64,000 bases of DNA from Bartonella senegalensis OS02 (GCF_000312545.1 NZ_HE997542.1:96095-160094), one strand, 5' to 3'. Counted from the first letter of the stretch, positions 51,390 through 60,551 are shown. Notes: generated from the sequence alone by a model not told the origin. Numbers and translations: made by a program.

Positions 51390-51884
51390 CGTCAAGTAGA
51401 TTTTTCACCATTTTATCGTTCAACTGTGGGTTTTGATCACCTTTTTAATTGGTTTGATTCTAGAACACAACCTGATGATGTTTCTTCTTATCCACCTTAC
51501 AATATTGAACGTTTAACTGAGGATTCTTATAGAATTTCTATGGCTGTTGCTGGTTTTTCTCAGGATGAGATTGATATCGAAACGCATTGCAATCAGCTAA
51601 TCGTTAGGGGTGAGAGAAAACCTGAAAATGACGATGAAGAACGAGAATTTCTTTACAGAGGTATCGCTTCGCGTGCTTTTGAACGGCGTTTTCATTTGGC
51701 TGATCATGTTAAAGTTATTGGAGCAGAACTTGGTGATGGACTTCTTCATATTCAGCTTAAAAGAGAAATGCCGGCTGAACTAAAGCCCAAAAAGATAGTT
51801 GTACAGGCGTCATCAGCTGCTGAAAAAAATGGTAACAATCATGGTATTGGTAAAATAAGCTTAAAAGATGAGAGAACTGAATAA
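51387..51884 (+). CDS. Small heat shock protein, Hsp20/IbpA family
   Basis: A 165-residue class A-type rhizobial small heat shock protein. It has an N-terminal arm MRQVDFSPFYRSTVGFDHLF and an alpha-crystallin domain from about residue 35 to 130 with YRISMAVAGFSQDEIDIE, LIVRGERK and the A-x-x-x-R-R-F-x-L-type segment ASRAFERRFHLADHVKV. A C-terminal tail carries the family's IVV-like motif (KKIVVQAS). It binds unfolding proteins as oligomers. The ATG at 51387 follows an AAAGGAGGG ribosome binding site; an ATG at 51288 opens the same frame but lies in the leader. Regulation is probably by the leader RNA and by heat-shock promoters. Confidence 0.94.
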   Translation: MRQVDFSPFYRSTVGFDHLFNWFDSRTQPDDVSSYPPYNIERLTEDSYRISMAVAGFSQDEIDIETHCNQLIVRGERKPENDDEEREFLYRGIASRAFERRFHLADHVKVIGAELGDGLLHIQLKREMPAELKPKKIVVQASSAAEKNGNNHGIGKISLKDERTE

Positions 51885-51910
51885 TTAAAAACTTCTTAAA
51901 GAATAAAGTA

Positions 51911-51936
51911 ACGCGAGACAAGTATCTCGCGTTTTT
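51911..51936 (+). terminator. Rho-independent terminator of hsp20
   Basis: A perfect 8-bp stem ACGCGAGA (51911-51918) / TCTCGCGT (51925-51932) with a 6-base loop and five T bases at the end. It lies 27 bases after the hsp20 stop codon. Confidence 0.92.
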
Positions 51937-52512
51937 ATGCTGTGTTAAAAATAAAAAACAAGCTGTTTGAATAAAAGCTATTTCTCTCAAACTTCTTAGT
52001 ATGGCTTTTAAATTGAGAAAAATGCATTTAATTTTAAAATGTTTTGCGTATACCGTAATATTATTTCATTTTTAAAAGACAAGTATGCTACTTTTATACT
52101 AAGTGGGAAGAGATGGGAATACGTGATGCTTCATTGTTTTTATGAATATTTTTGTACCATTAAATGAGAATTTGTTAAATTGGATTTTGGCAGCTAAGAT
52201 TGTAAAAAAACAGTAAAAAATAACAAAAATCGGAATTTGAGTGTAAAAATAAGAGAAAAGGCTTTGAAAGGTTTTTAAAAATATTTTGAAGATTTTTAAA
52301 AATTCTGTAAAATCCCAGAAAGCTGCCTTTGCAGACTCATTGAAAAAAATTCGATAAATTGTGAAGCTCACTCCGAAATCAGTCAAAAATGATCCAAAAA
52401 GCAAAAAAGATTTCCATATATGCGTGAAAATATCAGAAATTAGAATAAGGAATATTACTTATCAATATGTTATGTTAAATACTTAATGTGAAAAGATTTC
52501 CATATCGATTTT
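51937..52512. other. 576-base spacer between hsp20 and the prophage remnant
   Basis: AT-rich. A 101-codon frame on the minus strand (52099-52404) would encode a very Phe-rich hydrophobic peptide; its composition mirrors A-rich sequence and I do not accept it as a gene. Nothing else is seen. Confidence 0.5.
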
Positions 52513-53070
52513 TCATTTTAGAGAGGCATTACGCTGAATTTTTTGTGGCTGTTGAATGTTATTTTTAGCTTTCACTTGACGTTTTAAATGCAATTTTAAA
52601 AGAGACAAAGTAAGCTCGATTTCTTCGCTATCTTTGATGTTTTAAACCAACTCTTGCAGTTTTCTATAAAGTTTTGCAGCGAGTTCCTCTGTATTTTGGA
52701 GAGGAGTGGAAGTTTTATTTTTGCATCGCGATAGATTGTATAAGCTATGCAATCAAGCTTTTTTTATCAGTTCAGTAAGAATGGTAGGCGTTTAAAATAT
52801 TCTGCTTTTGTTTTTGCAACATCTATAAACATTTCACCTTCACCTTTAGCTAGCTATCCACAGATACACCGCAAATATTTTTGTAAATTATCAATATTAA
52901 TAGAGGTTGTTTGCGTAATCCGGTTTCGTAGTTACTCATAGTATTTTCAGGTACTGCAATATGGTCAGCAAATTGTTTGCGTTTCACAAAACTAAGAGCA
53001 AAGCATACTTTACGTAGACTTTGTTTTAGGTTCTTTTTTAGGACGTTCCCCCAAAAGCTCATAATTCATA
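52513..53070 (-). pseudogene. Phage-type XRE repressor, decayed
   Basis: Reading the minus strand from ATG 53070, the start MNYELLGER is followed, after a frameshift, by a helix-turn-helix region RKQFADHIAVPENTMSNYE. After another shift come NIDNLQKYLR and a tail TEELAAKLYRKLQELV, an in-frame stop, and then IKDSEEIELTLSLLKLHLK to a TGA at 52513-52515. The pattern (XRE domain followed by a helical tail) is that of a phage or plasmid repressor. At least three disruptions show it is not functional. It is divergent from the Ner-like pseudogene. Confidence 0.75.
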
Positions 53071-53156
53071 TTTAGGTTGAGTAATTCATGGAAATGAATA
53101 TACCTCTTATTACTACCAGTTATGTTGGGTAGTTACTATGCATTTAACTCCACAAA

Positions 53157-53181
53157 AAACGGATGATTGCAGCATCCGTTT
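53157..53181. terminator. Strong hairpin in the divergent repressor/Ner intergenic region
   Basis: A 9-bp stem AAACGGATG (53157-53165) / CATCCGTTT (53173-53181) with a 7-base loop. On the minus strand it is followed by six T bases, so it looks like a terminator for minus-strand transcripts. Because it lies between two divergent phage regulators it could also have been an operator. Confidence 0.6.
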
Positions 53182-53198
53182 GAAGTAGGGGTAAAAGT

Positions 53199-53488
53199 TA
53201 TGACTATCACATAAAATGGGGTTGTCCTAGTATTTTAGCCGAGTTACGCCGTCGTAATATGTATGACCTTGATGGAGTTCACAAAAGCTTATCAGATACC
53301 TTTTTTTACGCGGTTTCAAAAACATTTGGACGCGGTCGAATGAAAAAGCTAAATATGCCATTGTCAATTTTATTGGCTTGCCCGTCAAGCTAGTTCTTGC
53401 CGACTTTTGCCCCAAAAGCTGCAGTCGCATTTTCAAAGCAGTAAAATACATCAATAAAGATTTTTTTATCTCTTTCCTACCAGCATAA
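53199..53488 (+). pseudogene. Ner-like phage DNA-binding regulator, frameshifted
   Basis: Plus-strand reading gives DYHIKWGCPSILAELRRRN, then VHKSLSD and TFFYAVSKTFGRG. After a frameshift near 53348 it continues as EKAKYAIVNFIGLPVKLVLA to TAA at 53486-53488. This matches the general plan of Ner/SfsB-type regulators of Mu-like phages: an acidic-aromatic start, an 'I-x-A-E-L-R-R-R' helix, then '(A)-x-A-N-F-I-G-x-P-V'. No in-frame start codon is seen. Family assignment is from memory of the pattern. Confidence 0.6.
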
Positions 53489-53521
53489 TAACGCTGTTTG
53501 AACTGCGTTGCGAGAATCTGA

Positions 53522-54347
53522 GTGTGTATGGCACGTATTTCCTATGATTCCAAGTTACTTTTGGTTATGAGGGAAGCATCCGTGCCTTTATGGGGCGTTT
53601 TGTTGTCGAATCGGTTGTCAGTTGTGGGGGCAGTGAGGGAGAGATTTTGCGCCTTTGTGGCAAAGCACCTCGATGCGTGGGGAGATCAAAGAACAAGCCA
53701 GTGACATTTTGACCACAAAACCATTTGCGAGATTGTCGAGACACCCGCCAAACGCCATGGTTATCAAGCAAAGGTGAGCCCACAATTCATCAAACAAACT
53801 CTCCTTATGTGGTGTTGCATGGATCAGTCGGCAATTGATTTTTTAACCCGCTTTGCTGACCGAATGCAGGCGTGTTTTTTGATCAAAGACAATAAGTTTT
53901 TATTTTTAAGTGGCAACACTCTGCCCCTTCAGGAAACCCATCAACATGTGGGAATTTAGTCTCGAGCCGCGCACGCAATACGGCACTATTGAAGTCTGTT
54001 ATTTTGAGCGCAGCCAAGGGCAACAACATCTCGTCAAATATCACACAGGTTTTAGTAGTCCAGTGCGCTGTTTGCACAATTGTTATTCATGTAAGGAGGA
54101 AGCACAAGCTGCTTGCGCCTCAGAATCCGACAGGCTTTGCCGTGCTATGGGCAATGGTTCTTTGAGCCTCGAGGGACGTCCTGAAATCATGGCAGGTCAA
54201 CTCCTTCTCCTCCAAGGATTTCGTGGAGAGATTAATGGTCCATGGCAAGCAGCAACCGTGATCCACCGTTATGAGAAGGCAAGCGGATATACAACAGAAA
54301 TTACCCTAAAAGCGCCAAAAAAGGGAAGGGAAAGCAACAAAGAATAG
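53522..54347 (+). pseudogene. Phage late control protein D (tail protein), in several frames
   Basis: Four plus-strand pieces in changing frames align with one gpD-type protein. The first piece ends GRFVVESVVSCGGSEGE and then ILRLCGKA. The second includes GEIKEQASD. The third runs about 53712-53959 with TICEIVETPAKRHGYQAKVS and AIDFLTRFADRMQACFLIKD. The fourth runs 53910-54347 with YGTIEVCYFERS, the EEAQAACASE patch and a GYTTEITLKAP end. gpD forms part of the baseplate spike of P2-like phages and Mu relatives. Several frameshifts make it a clear pseudogene. Confidence 0.8.
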
Positions 54348-54471
54348 AGGCTGGGCTTGGTTGCTCAGCCAACGGGACTTAGGTTTGCTAACAACCCGTT
54401 CGATGCAATTAAACTCAACATCGCAGCCACTTCTTATCACTGAAAGTAATGAAAAGAGGGCTAATATAGAG

Positions 54472-54588
54472 ATGAAAGAATGTTTAAAAATGGTGGATAC
54501 ACTTTATGCTGAAAAATTAAAATCCGTTGATCCCCTCTCACCAGCTGCTGCTTATACTGGGGGAAAAATCAGGTTGGTGAAGACTATG
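54472..54588 (+). pseudogene. D12-class DNA adenine methylase, N-terminal piece 1
   Basis: The frame from ATG 54472 ends with PLSPAAAYTGGKIRLVKT, the nucleotide (SAM) binding start of D12-class adenine methylases, and stops at TAG 54589-54591 one codon after the breakpoint near 54585. The next expected residues (IIEAITHRTYVEPFVG) appear 750 bases later at 55336 in the same orientation. The gene was therefore split by an insertion or a complex rearrangement. Confidence 0.75.
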
Positions 54589-54742
54589 TAGTAGTGGTTT
54601 CGATATTTTAGCATATAGCAATAAGCGAGTAAAAACATATAAATAAGTACACCGTGAACGGAAGAAGCACAAACTCTTGTTGAAATATTCTCTACAATAG
54701 ATATAAAGTGTCGGAAGATCACGACTAAAGTAGGAGGAATTC

Positions 54743-55122
54743 GTGAGTAATATCCCTACTTATTCTATCACCCCAAACCTACAGTTGGTATACGTATCAA
54801 ATGTCAGAGTATTCTACCGCTTTTTACAAATTCATCTTCAAGAAAGAGCCTGTATTCATCTCTTCACGCTATGTTGCATTTGCTTCTTCAGGTGATGCAC
54901 TCTTTGCACTCTGGCCTAGGGGCGAGTACCTGGGGAAAATGTGCCTCGTTTTTCAGAAATCGGCATTATGTTGCCTACAGAAGAAGATGTAGATAAACTC
55001 TATGCGGAATGGAAAGAGCAAACCACCGTTGAGATAAATGTCTTGAAGGAACCGTATTTGGACGTACCTTCCTCATCAAAGATCCCGATGGCCATGTTAT
55101 TCGTGTTTGTCCACTGAATTAA
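54743..55122 (+). pseudogene. VOC-superfamily (glyoxalase/bleomycin-resistance-like) gene, frameshifted
   Basis: A GTG at 54743 after an AGGAGG-like site starts NIPTYSITPNLQLVYVSN. After frameshifts it continues as TAFYKFIFKKEPVFISSRY and AFASSGDALFALWPRGE. The next pieces are EIGIMLPTEEDVDKLYAEW and finally FGRTFLIKDPDGHVIRVCP to a TAA at 55120-55122. This is the ordered pattern of a small vicinal-oxygen-chelate protein, including the C-terminal 'D-P-D-G-H-x-I-x-V' signature. It is inactive and lies between two pieces of the methylase gene. Confidence 0.75.
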
Positions 55123-55335
55123 AAAGCCTTTTAATCGCCAGAATTATAAGAATTGTCTGTTTCCAAAACCTACAAGCTATGTACGCTAGAGGCTTATTTA
55201 CGACGCGTGGCTTATCTGTTCGGTACTGTTCCATTACTTTCAACTTCACAACTTGCCTGTTCCCAAAGGCGGTCTAATTGGCTGTGGGATCAGTCGGCAT
55301 TATTGCATGGCCAGTGAATCAGTATTTGTATCAGA

Positions 55336-55450
55336 ATCATTGAAGCTATCACCCATCGCACTTATGTTGAGCCTTTTGTTAGCATGGAGGGACATTCTTT
55401 AGGAGGAAATTGATTTCCCCTGCTGAAATCATCAATGATTGTTCAGGGTA
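55336..55450 (+). pseudogene. D12-class DNA adenine methylase, N-terminal piece 2
   Basis: IIEAITHRTYVEPFVSMEG, then after a +1 shift RRKLISPAEIINDCSG, which together are the 'Y-V-E-P-F-x-G-x-G' SAM-binding loop and the following 'E-x-I-N-D' region of D12 methylases. The second conserved Gly of the loop is changed (Ser and Glu). The reading ends at about 55450, where sequence of opposite orientation begins. The rest of the gene is on the other strand at 56185-56838. Confidence 0.8.
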
Positions 55451-55664
55451 TGTATGAATTTTCTTCGGGTGTTGCAACGCTATTATCATCCTTTTTATAG
55501 ATCTTTTGCAATTTCAGATAAACAACCATAGCTTTATCTAAATCATAGAGCTCTATAACTGCATCTTCCATTCCTACTGGAACAGATTTCTTGCCAATTT
55601 CTAAGGAAGACAAAAACACTACTGATACGCCTAACCTTTGAAAAAGGTCTAAAAAAACTCTCAA
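55443..55664 (-). pseudogene. XRE-family regulator, N- and C-terminally truncated
   Basis: A 73-codon minus-strand frame includes LGVSVVFLSSLEIGKKSVPV and then a MEDAVIELYDLDKA segment, like helix 3 and following of an XRE-type regulator ('S-x-x-F-L-S-S-L-E-x-G-K-K-x-x-P'). The first helices are missing or degraded. It ends TPEENSYIP at the proposed inversion breakpoint. Its natural tail may be the RLLDGLDQE reading on the other side of the inverted segment at 56838. Confidence 0.6.
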
Positions 55665-55933
55665 TTATCAATGTAAAATTTGTATAAAATTTTACTAAAA
55701 ACTGTTTTAAGAGCAAAAGGGAAGCTATTCAAAGATTAACTGTTTCAAGAGGTAATGGAATGTAAGATTTTATTACGGATGCTATATTGCCATTTGACTT
55801 CTTTTAACAAGTGATTCACCTAAGATGAAATTACTAATTTAGAAGAATCCTTAAAAAGAACTATATCTTAGAAATTATTTTGATTGGCATTCAAACAGTT
55901 TTATTAAAAATGTTTAGAAATTCATTTAAATGA

Positions 55934-55961
55934 TTGACCTTTTGCACGAACTTTGTAAAAA
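55934..55961 (+). promoter_or_regulatory. Probable promoter of tRNA-Ser
   Basis: TTGACC (55934-55939) and TAAAAA (55956-55961) with 16-base spacing lie 14 bases before the tRNA. The -35 box is close to consensus. Confidence 0.5.
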
Positions 55962-55975
55962 GACGTAATGAGTTT

Positions 55976-56065
55976 GGAGGGGTGGTCGAGCGGTTTAAGG
56001 CACCGGTCTTGAAAACCGGCGTGCAGGAGACTGTACCGTGGGTTCGAATCCCACCCCCTCCGCCA
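55976..56065 (+). tRNA. tRNA-Ser (anticodon TGA)
   Basis: A 90-base class II tRNA with a long variable arm. Acceptor GGAGGGG pairs with CCCCTCC (56055-56061), then G and an encoded CCA. The anticodon arm CCGGT-CTTGAAA-ACCGG holds TGA, for serine UCA and related codons. It lies inside the segment that appears inverted. Confidence 0.97.
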
Positions 56066-56184
56066 CAGCACTTTTATCATGCTATAACTTATTGGTTTTA
56101 TATGTGTGTAGCTTGTCAGCAGGTTTTATAGCAATTTATTTTTTTCAAAGGGTTTTTAAGGGATTCTCAAAGGATCTTCAAAGG

Positions 56185-56838
56185 TCATTTAAAGACCATT
56201 TCATGAATCTTTTTCTCTTCTCTTAAAAGGTCGCAATTGGTAATGATCAATTCCTTTGCCAGAATCGCACTATTTGAAGAGTTACAGGAATAAATTGTTC
56301 TCACCTCTTTTAGGGTAAATTGACTGAAAGTTTTTCGTATCTCTGGCACATCATTGAGAGAGAAGAAACTTTTCCTTTAATTGCACAAGCAGCGCAGATA
56401 TCGTCTGGTAATCCTCCCGCTTAAAGAAGTCCTTTTCGTAGCAATCCTCAATGCCCCAATAAGGCGAATCTATAGATAAAATAAAGTGTTTTGCTGGTCA
56501 TAACGCACAATAAAATCAGACCAATCTAAATGTTCAATGATAATACCCGCTAAGTGGTAGTCTTATGAGTTTTAATAGGCTTTCAAGTTTCAAAGGATTA
56601 ATACAGTCTTTTTTAACTCCAAACGTACGATTGACTATCTTCCCGCTAAAGCTTAACCACTGCAAATATAAAAACCTTGAGACTCGCTCTAAATCCGTGA
56701 GAGTTTCTGGATCTTGAGTACGTCATTATTGAAACGTTTCACGACTTCTCTCTTAAAAAAGAAGCCTATGCTTGTCGAAAAAGCTTCATAATTTCACAAT
56801 CAAACCCTCTATTCCGTTGCAACACGAAACTGTTGTTA
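56185..56838 (-). pseudogene. D12-class DNA adenine methylase, C-terminal half, inverted
   Basis: Minus-strand pieces in changing frames run in order: SFVLQRNRGFDCEIMKLF, FKREVVKRFNND, ETLTDLERVSRFLYLQWLSF, then GKIVNRTFGVKKDCINPLKL. The last parts are IDSPYWGIEDCYEKDFFKRE and LSLNDVPEIRKTF, with a stop near 56185. This is the C-terminal half of a D12-class adenine methylase. The catalytic DPPY motif is present as DSPY. It begins where piece 2 (55336-55450, opposite strand) ends, so one gene was broken by inversion. Confidence 0.8.
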
Positions 56839-57033
56839 TGTTTATGAGACTTTTAGATGGGTTAGACCAAGAAAGAGGCTTTAGCAGACTTTAAAGAAAC
56901 ATTAGAAACGTTGTGCAAAACATGCTTTTTAGAGGGATGTTAGAAAAACCTATTCCCGCACCTTTATTTCAGTTCCCCTCACCCTTAAAAAAGATATTAT
57001 AAATCAACAACTTATTTGTAATATGAAATGCAA
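56838..57033 (+). repeat. Repeat copy B beside tRNA-Val(TAC)
   Basis: About 196 bases matching copy A at 48167-48359. Shared words include ATGTTAGAAAA, CCTATTCCC, ACCTTTATTT and CCCTTAAAAAA, and both copies end at the 3' end of a minus-strand tRNA-Val. The first third reads, with one frameshift, as a protein tail (RLLDGLDQE, then ALADFKETLETLCK). It starts at the inferred inversion breakpoint. Confidence 0.75.
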
Positions 57034-57109
57034 TGGTGGGCGATGAGAGACTCGAACTCCCGACATCCTCGGTGTAAACGAGGCGCTCTACCAGCTGAGC
57101 TAATCGCCC
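57034..57109 (-). tRNA. tRNA-Val (anticodon TAC)
   Basis: A 76-base cloverleaf on the minus strand. Acceptor GGGCGAT pairs with ATCGCCC, then A and an encoded CCA (TGG at 57034-57036). The anticodon arm CCTCG-TTTACAC-CGAGG gives TAC, for valine GUA/GUG codons. Confidence 0.97.
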
Positions 57110-57216
57110 AATGCAATGATCAACAACTGAATGTGCACTGTTTAAGGAAAAATTTTTCTAAACGCAAGAATAAAGATGTTGTTTAATGATTTTTTTGAAA
57201 AAATGCATAAGCCCGC

Positions 57217-57245
57217 TTGACATAAACGAATGAACCCCTTACACG
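57217..57245 (+). promoter_or_regulatory. Probable promoter of tRNA-Asp
   Basis: A consensus TTGACA (57217-57222) is followed after 17 bases by TACACG (57240-57245). It ends 38 bases before the mature tRNA. Confidence 0.5.
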
Positions 57246-57283
57246 AGCCATTATGCCAATTGGTAAATTGGTTCAAAGAATGC

Positions 57284-57360
57284 GCGGGTGTAGCTCAGTT
57301 GGTTAGAGTGCTGGCCTGTCACGCCGGAGGTCGCGGGTTCGAGCCCCGTCACTCGCGCCA
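57284..57360 (+). tRNA. tRNA-Asp (anticodon GTC)
   Basis: A 77-base cloverleaf. Acceptor GCGGGTG pairs with CACTCGC (one wobble), then G and an encoded CCA. The anticodon loop CTGTCAC gives GTC, for aspartate. The T arm has GGTTCGAGCCC. It is a substrate of the AspRS encoded at 19.8 kb. Confidence 0.97.
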
Positions 57361-57671
57361 TTTTGAAATCTTTGATGAATTTTTTCTTTTTGATTAAAGT
57401 ACGATTAAATAGAGTGAGAAATCTTTAGAATATAGGCTTTAGGGTTTTTCATAAAGTATAACTTTTCTTTCTTTTTACGTGGTTTATAAGAATAGGGCTT
57501 GCGTCTTTCTTTGCTCTGCGTTACCTATGCCATTAAGAGAAATATTTCCAGACATGTCCTTAAAGCAGTGCAAGTGGAATCAACAAAACGGTTAATTACA
57601 ATTTGTCTGTTTTATTTAAGGATTTTGAGTGATTGCTTTATTCAAATATTTCACTAAAGTGGGAGAGGGTT
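57361..57671. other. 311-base leader of the nuo operon
   Basis: Intergenic sequence between tRNA-Asp and nuoA. It should contain the nuo promoter, but I see no confident boxes. A GGGAGAGGG ribosome binding site (57661-57669) directly precedes the nuoA ATG at 57672. Confidence 0.5.
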
Positions 57672-58037
57672 ATGACTGATTTATTAAGCTCTTATTTGCC
57701 GGTCTTAATTTTTATGATTGTCTCAGCCGTTATTGCAGGCGTTCTTTTAGTTATGCCTTATATCGTGGCTTATCGTTCCCCCGATCCCGAAAAATTATCT
57801 GCTTATGAGTGCGGGTTTAATTCGTTTGACGATGCACGCATGAAGTTTGATATTCGTTTTTATTTGGTATCAATTTTGTTTATTATTTTTGACCTTGAAG
57901 TTGCTTTTCTTTTTCCTTGGGCAGTTTCATTTGATGCAATAGGTCTGTTCGGTTTTTGGTCGATGATTCTATTCTTAACGCTTTTAACTGTCGGATTTAT
58001 ATATGAATGGAAAAAAGGAGCTCTTGAATGGGATTAG
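57672..58037 (+). CDS. nuoA: NADH-quinone oxidoreductase subunit A
   Basis: A 121-residue membrane subunit at the junction of the arms of complex I, with three membrane helices. [31 protein letters not shown] includes the conserved loop Cys between helices 1 and 2. I use the ATG at 57672 after a strong ribosome binding site; an upstream in-frame start at 57633 would add 13 residues that relatives lack. It overlaps nuoB by 10 bases. It is the first gene of the nuo operon. Confidence 0.96.
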   Translation: MTDLLSSYLPVLIFMIVSAVIAGVLLVMPYIVAYRSPDPEKLSAYECGFNSFDDARMKFDIRFYLVSILFIIFDLEVAFLFPWAVSFDAIGLFGFWSMILFLTLLTVGFIYEWKKGALEWD

Positions 58038-58609
58038 TCTCTGGCAATTCAATAATTACTGCTCAAAAACCAAAAGGAATTATTGATCCTAATACGGGTG
58101 AGTTGATGGGGTCTGACGATAGATTCTTCCGCGATGTTCATGCTGAATTATCGGAGAAAGGCTTTTTAGTTACCTCAGCAGATGCTTTGATTACTTGGGC
58201 ACGCACCGGTTCTCTTATGTGGATGAGTTTTGGTTTAGCGTGTTGTGCTGTCGAAATGATGCAGTGTTCAATGCCCCATTATGATAATGAGCGTTTTGGA
58301 TATGCACCACGCGCTTCACCTCGTCAGTCAGATGTTATGGTAGTGGCGGGAACTCTCACGAATAAAATGGCACCTGCTTTAAGGAAGGTTTATGATCAGA
58401 TGCCTGAGCCGCGTTATGTGATCTCTATGGGATCCTGTGCAAATGGTGGTGGATATTATCATTATTCTTATTCGGTTGTTCGTGGATGTGACCGTATTGT
58501 GCCTGTGGATATCTATGTTCCAGGATGTCCTCCTACAGCAGAAGCATTGCTATACGGTATATTGTTGTTGCAGAAAAAAATTCGTCGTACTGGTTCCATA
58601 GAACGATAG
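58028..58609 (+). CDS. nuoB: NADH-quinone oxidoreductase subunit B
   Basis: NuoB holds Fe-S cluster N2, the last cluster before quinone. The 193 residues include the tandem cysteines in [12 protein letters not shown], the Cys of [17 protein letters not shown] and that of [18 protein letters not shown], the four N2 ligands. The start lies within the end of nuoA (10-base overlap), which suggests coupled translation. A shorter hydrophilic N-terminus is normal for alphaproteobacteria. Confidence 0.97.
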   Translation: MGLVSGNSIITAQKPKGIIDPNTGELMGSDDRFFRDVHAELSEKGFLVTSADALITWARTGSLMWMSFGLACCAVEMMQCSMPHYDNERFGYAPRASPRQSDVMVVAGTLTNKMAPALRKVYDQMPEPRYVISMGSCANGGGYYHYSYSVVRGCDRIVPVDIYVPGCPPTAEALLYGILLLQKKIRRTGSIER

Positions 58610-58623
58610 GGGGCTTCATTATC

Positions 58624-59235
58624 ATGATGAATGAATCATTGGTCGAACTTGCATCCTATTTAAAAAGTAAATTAGGAGATAAGCTTGAAGAAACTGTTCT
58701 TGCATTTGGCGAGTTAACTATTATATCGCGTCTTGATGCAATTACAGATGTTTTGATGTTTGTTCGTGATGATTCCCGTTGCCAGTTTATCAATATTACA
58801 GACATTAGTGGTGTTGATTATCCTTATCGTGATAAACGATTTGATGTCTCTTATCAACTCTTATCTCCTCGTCATAATTTACGGTTGCGTGTTAAGGTAC
58901 GTACTGATGAACACACTCCCGTTTCTTCTGCTTGCTCGGTGTATCCTGGAGCAGAATGGTATGAACGTGAGACGTACGATATGTATGGGATTTTATTTTC
59001 AGGGCATCCAGATTTAAGACGAATCTTAACTGATTATGGATTTGAAGGGCATCCTCTGCGCAAAGATTTTCCAGTAACGGGATTTGTGGAGTGCCGTTAT
59101 GATAATGAAGCAAAGAGGGTAATTTATGAGCCTGTTGTTTTGCGACAGGAAATGCGAAATTTTGATTTCCTTTCTCCTTGGGAGGGAGCACAATATGTTT
59201 TGCCATGTGATGAAAAAACAGAGGGTGAAAAATAA
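58624..59235 (+). CDS. nuoC: NADH-quinone oxidoreductase subunit C
   Basis: A 203-residue peripheral subunit (30-kDa type) that packs against NuoD. It has the conserved [13 protein letters not shown], the [19 protein letters not shown] strand region and the family signature [39 protein letters not shown], seen here in pieces in that order. The ATG at 58624 (MMNESLVEL) lies 14 bases after the nuoB stop; a start at 58525 would extend over the end of nuoB and has no support. NuoC and NuoD are separate genes here, not fused. Confidence 0.95.
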   Translation: MMNESLVELASYLKSKLGDKLEETVLAFGELTIISRLDAITDVLMFVRDDSRCQFINITDISGVDYPYRDKRFDVSYQLLSPRHNLRLRVKVRTDEHTPVSSACSVYPGAEWYERETYDMYGILFSGHPDLRRILTDYGFEGHPLRKDFPVTGFVECRYDNEAKRVIYEPVVLRQEMRNFDFLSPWEGAQYVLPCDEKTEGEK

Positions 59236-59360
59236 TATTGGAGCTGATAAGGTATAGAATTAGAGTTGTAAGATTCTCAAAGAACTGAATATTTTCAATA
59301 TCATGAGAATTTTTCTTAAAATTTGATATAAAGTTTGTTTTAAAAAGCAAGGGGTTAATT

Positions 59361-60551
59361 GTGGCTGAGGTCAATGTTCGAAACTTTAATATCAATTTTG
59401 GTCCGCAACATCCGGCAGCGCATGGGGTTTTGCGCATGGTTCTGGAATTGGACGGTGAAGTTGTTGAGCGTGTAGATCCGCATATTGGACTCTTACATCG
59501 CGGTACCGAAAAATTAATGGAAACAAAAACCTACCTTCAAGCTGGCCCTTATTTAGATCGCTTGGATTATGTTGCTCCTATGAATCAGGAGCATGCTTTT
59601 GTGCTTGCCATTGAGAAATTATTGGGTGTTGAGGTTCCTAAACGAGGACAGTTAATACGTGTTTTATTTTCAGAAATTGGGCGTATTCTTAATCATTTGC
59701 TTAATGTAACAACGCAGGCAATGGATGTTGGTGCTTTGACGCCACCACTTTGGGGATTCGAACAGCGTGAAAGATTAATGATTTTTTATGAGCGTGCCTG
59801 TGGAGCGCGTCTTCATGCCAATTATTTTCGCCCCGGTGGTGTACATCAAGACTTACCGGAATCTTTAATTGAGGATATTGGTAATTTTATTGATCCGTTT
59901 CTTATTGCTCTTGGGAAACTTGATGCGCTTATAACGCCAAATCGGATTTTTAAGCAGCGTAATGTGGATATTGGTGTGGTTAGTATTGATGAGGCTTGGG
60001 CACGTGGTTTTTCTGGAGTTATGATTCGTGGAGCGGGTGTGCCATGGGATTTGCGTAAAAGCCAACCTTATGAATGTTATGAGGAAATGGAATTTGATAT
60101 TCCTGTAGGGAAAAACAGTGATTGTTATGATCGTTATCTCATTCGTATGGAGGAGATGCGTCAATCAGCAAAAATTATGCGCCAATGCGTGGATCGTTTG
60201 CTTAGTACTGAAAAAAATGGACCAGTTTCCAGTTTAGATCGAAAAATCGTGCCTCCAAAGCGGAGCGAAATGAAAAGTTCAATGGAAGCGCTTATTCATC
60301 ATTTTAAACTTTATACGGAAGGTTTTCATACACCTCCTGGTGAGGTATATGTTGCTGTAGAAGCTCCGAAGGGTGAGTTTGGAGTTTATCTTGTTTCTGA
60401 TGGAACAAATAAGCCTTATCGTGTTAAGTTGCGTGCTCCTGGCTTTGCTCATCTTCAAGCCATGGATTTTTTAACCCGAGGTCATATGTTAGCGGATGCT
60501 ACCGCTATTTTGGGTTCGATTGATATTGTTTTTGGGGAGGTTGATCGCTAA
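59361..60551 (+). CDS. nuoD: NADH-quinone oxidoreductase subunit D
   Basis: The 49-kDa-type subunit of 396 residues that, with NuoB, forms the quinone site. It has [25 protein letters not shown] at the N-terminus (the HPAAHG His lies in the quinone pocket) and [15 protein letters not shown]. Another family stretch, [16 protein letters not shown], follows later. Translation starts at a GTG (59361). A 125-base gap separates it from nuoC, longer than elsewhere in the operon. Its last base overlaps the nuoE ATG. Confidence 0.96.
   Translation: MAEVNVRNFNINFGPQHPAAHGVLRMVLELDGEVVERVDPHIGLLHRGTEKLMETKTYLQAGPYLDRLDYVAPMNQEHAFVLAIEKLLGVEVPKRGQLIRVLFSEIGRILNHLLNVTTQAMDVGALTPPLWGFEQRERLMIFYERACGARLHANYFRPGGVHQDLPESLIEDIGNFIDPFLIALGKLDALITPNRIFKQRNVDIGVVSIDEAWARGFSGVMIRGAGVPWDLRKSQPYECYEEMEFDIPVGKNSDCYDRYLIRMEEMRQSAKIMRQCVDRLLSTEKNGPVSSLDRKIVPPKRSEMKSSMEALIHHFKLYTEGFHTPPGEVYVAVEAPKGEFGVYLVSDGTNKPYRVKLRAPGFAHLQAMDFLTRGHMLADATAILGSIDIVFGEVDR

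Noticed and set aside
52099-52404. 101-codon Phe-rich minus-strand frame
   Set aside because: Its hydrophobicity can arise simply from A-rich plus-strand sequence; no start signal or known family.
53227-53454. 75-codon minus-strand frame upstream of the strong hairpin
   Set aside because: The plus strand of the same DNA reads as a Ner-like regulator, which explains the open frame better.
56136-56200. Short repeats of CAAAGG type after tRNA-Ser as a CRISPR or integration repeat
   Set aside because: The units are 10-14 bases and irregular without spacers of constant length.
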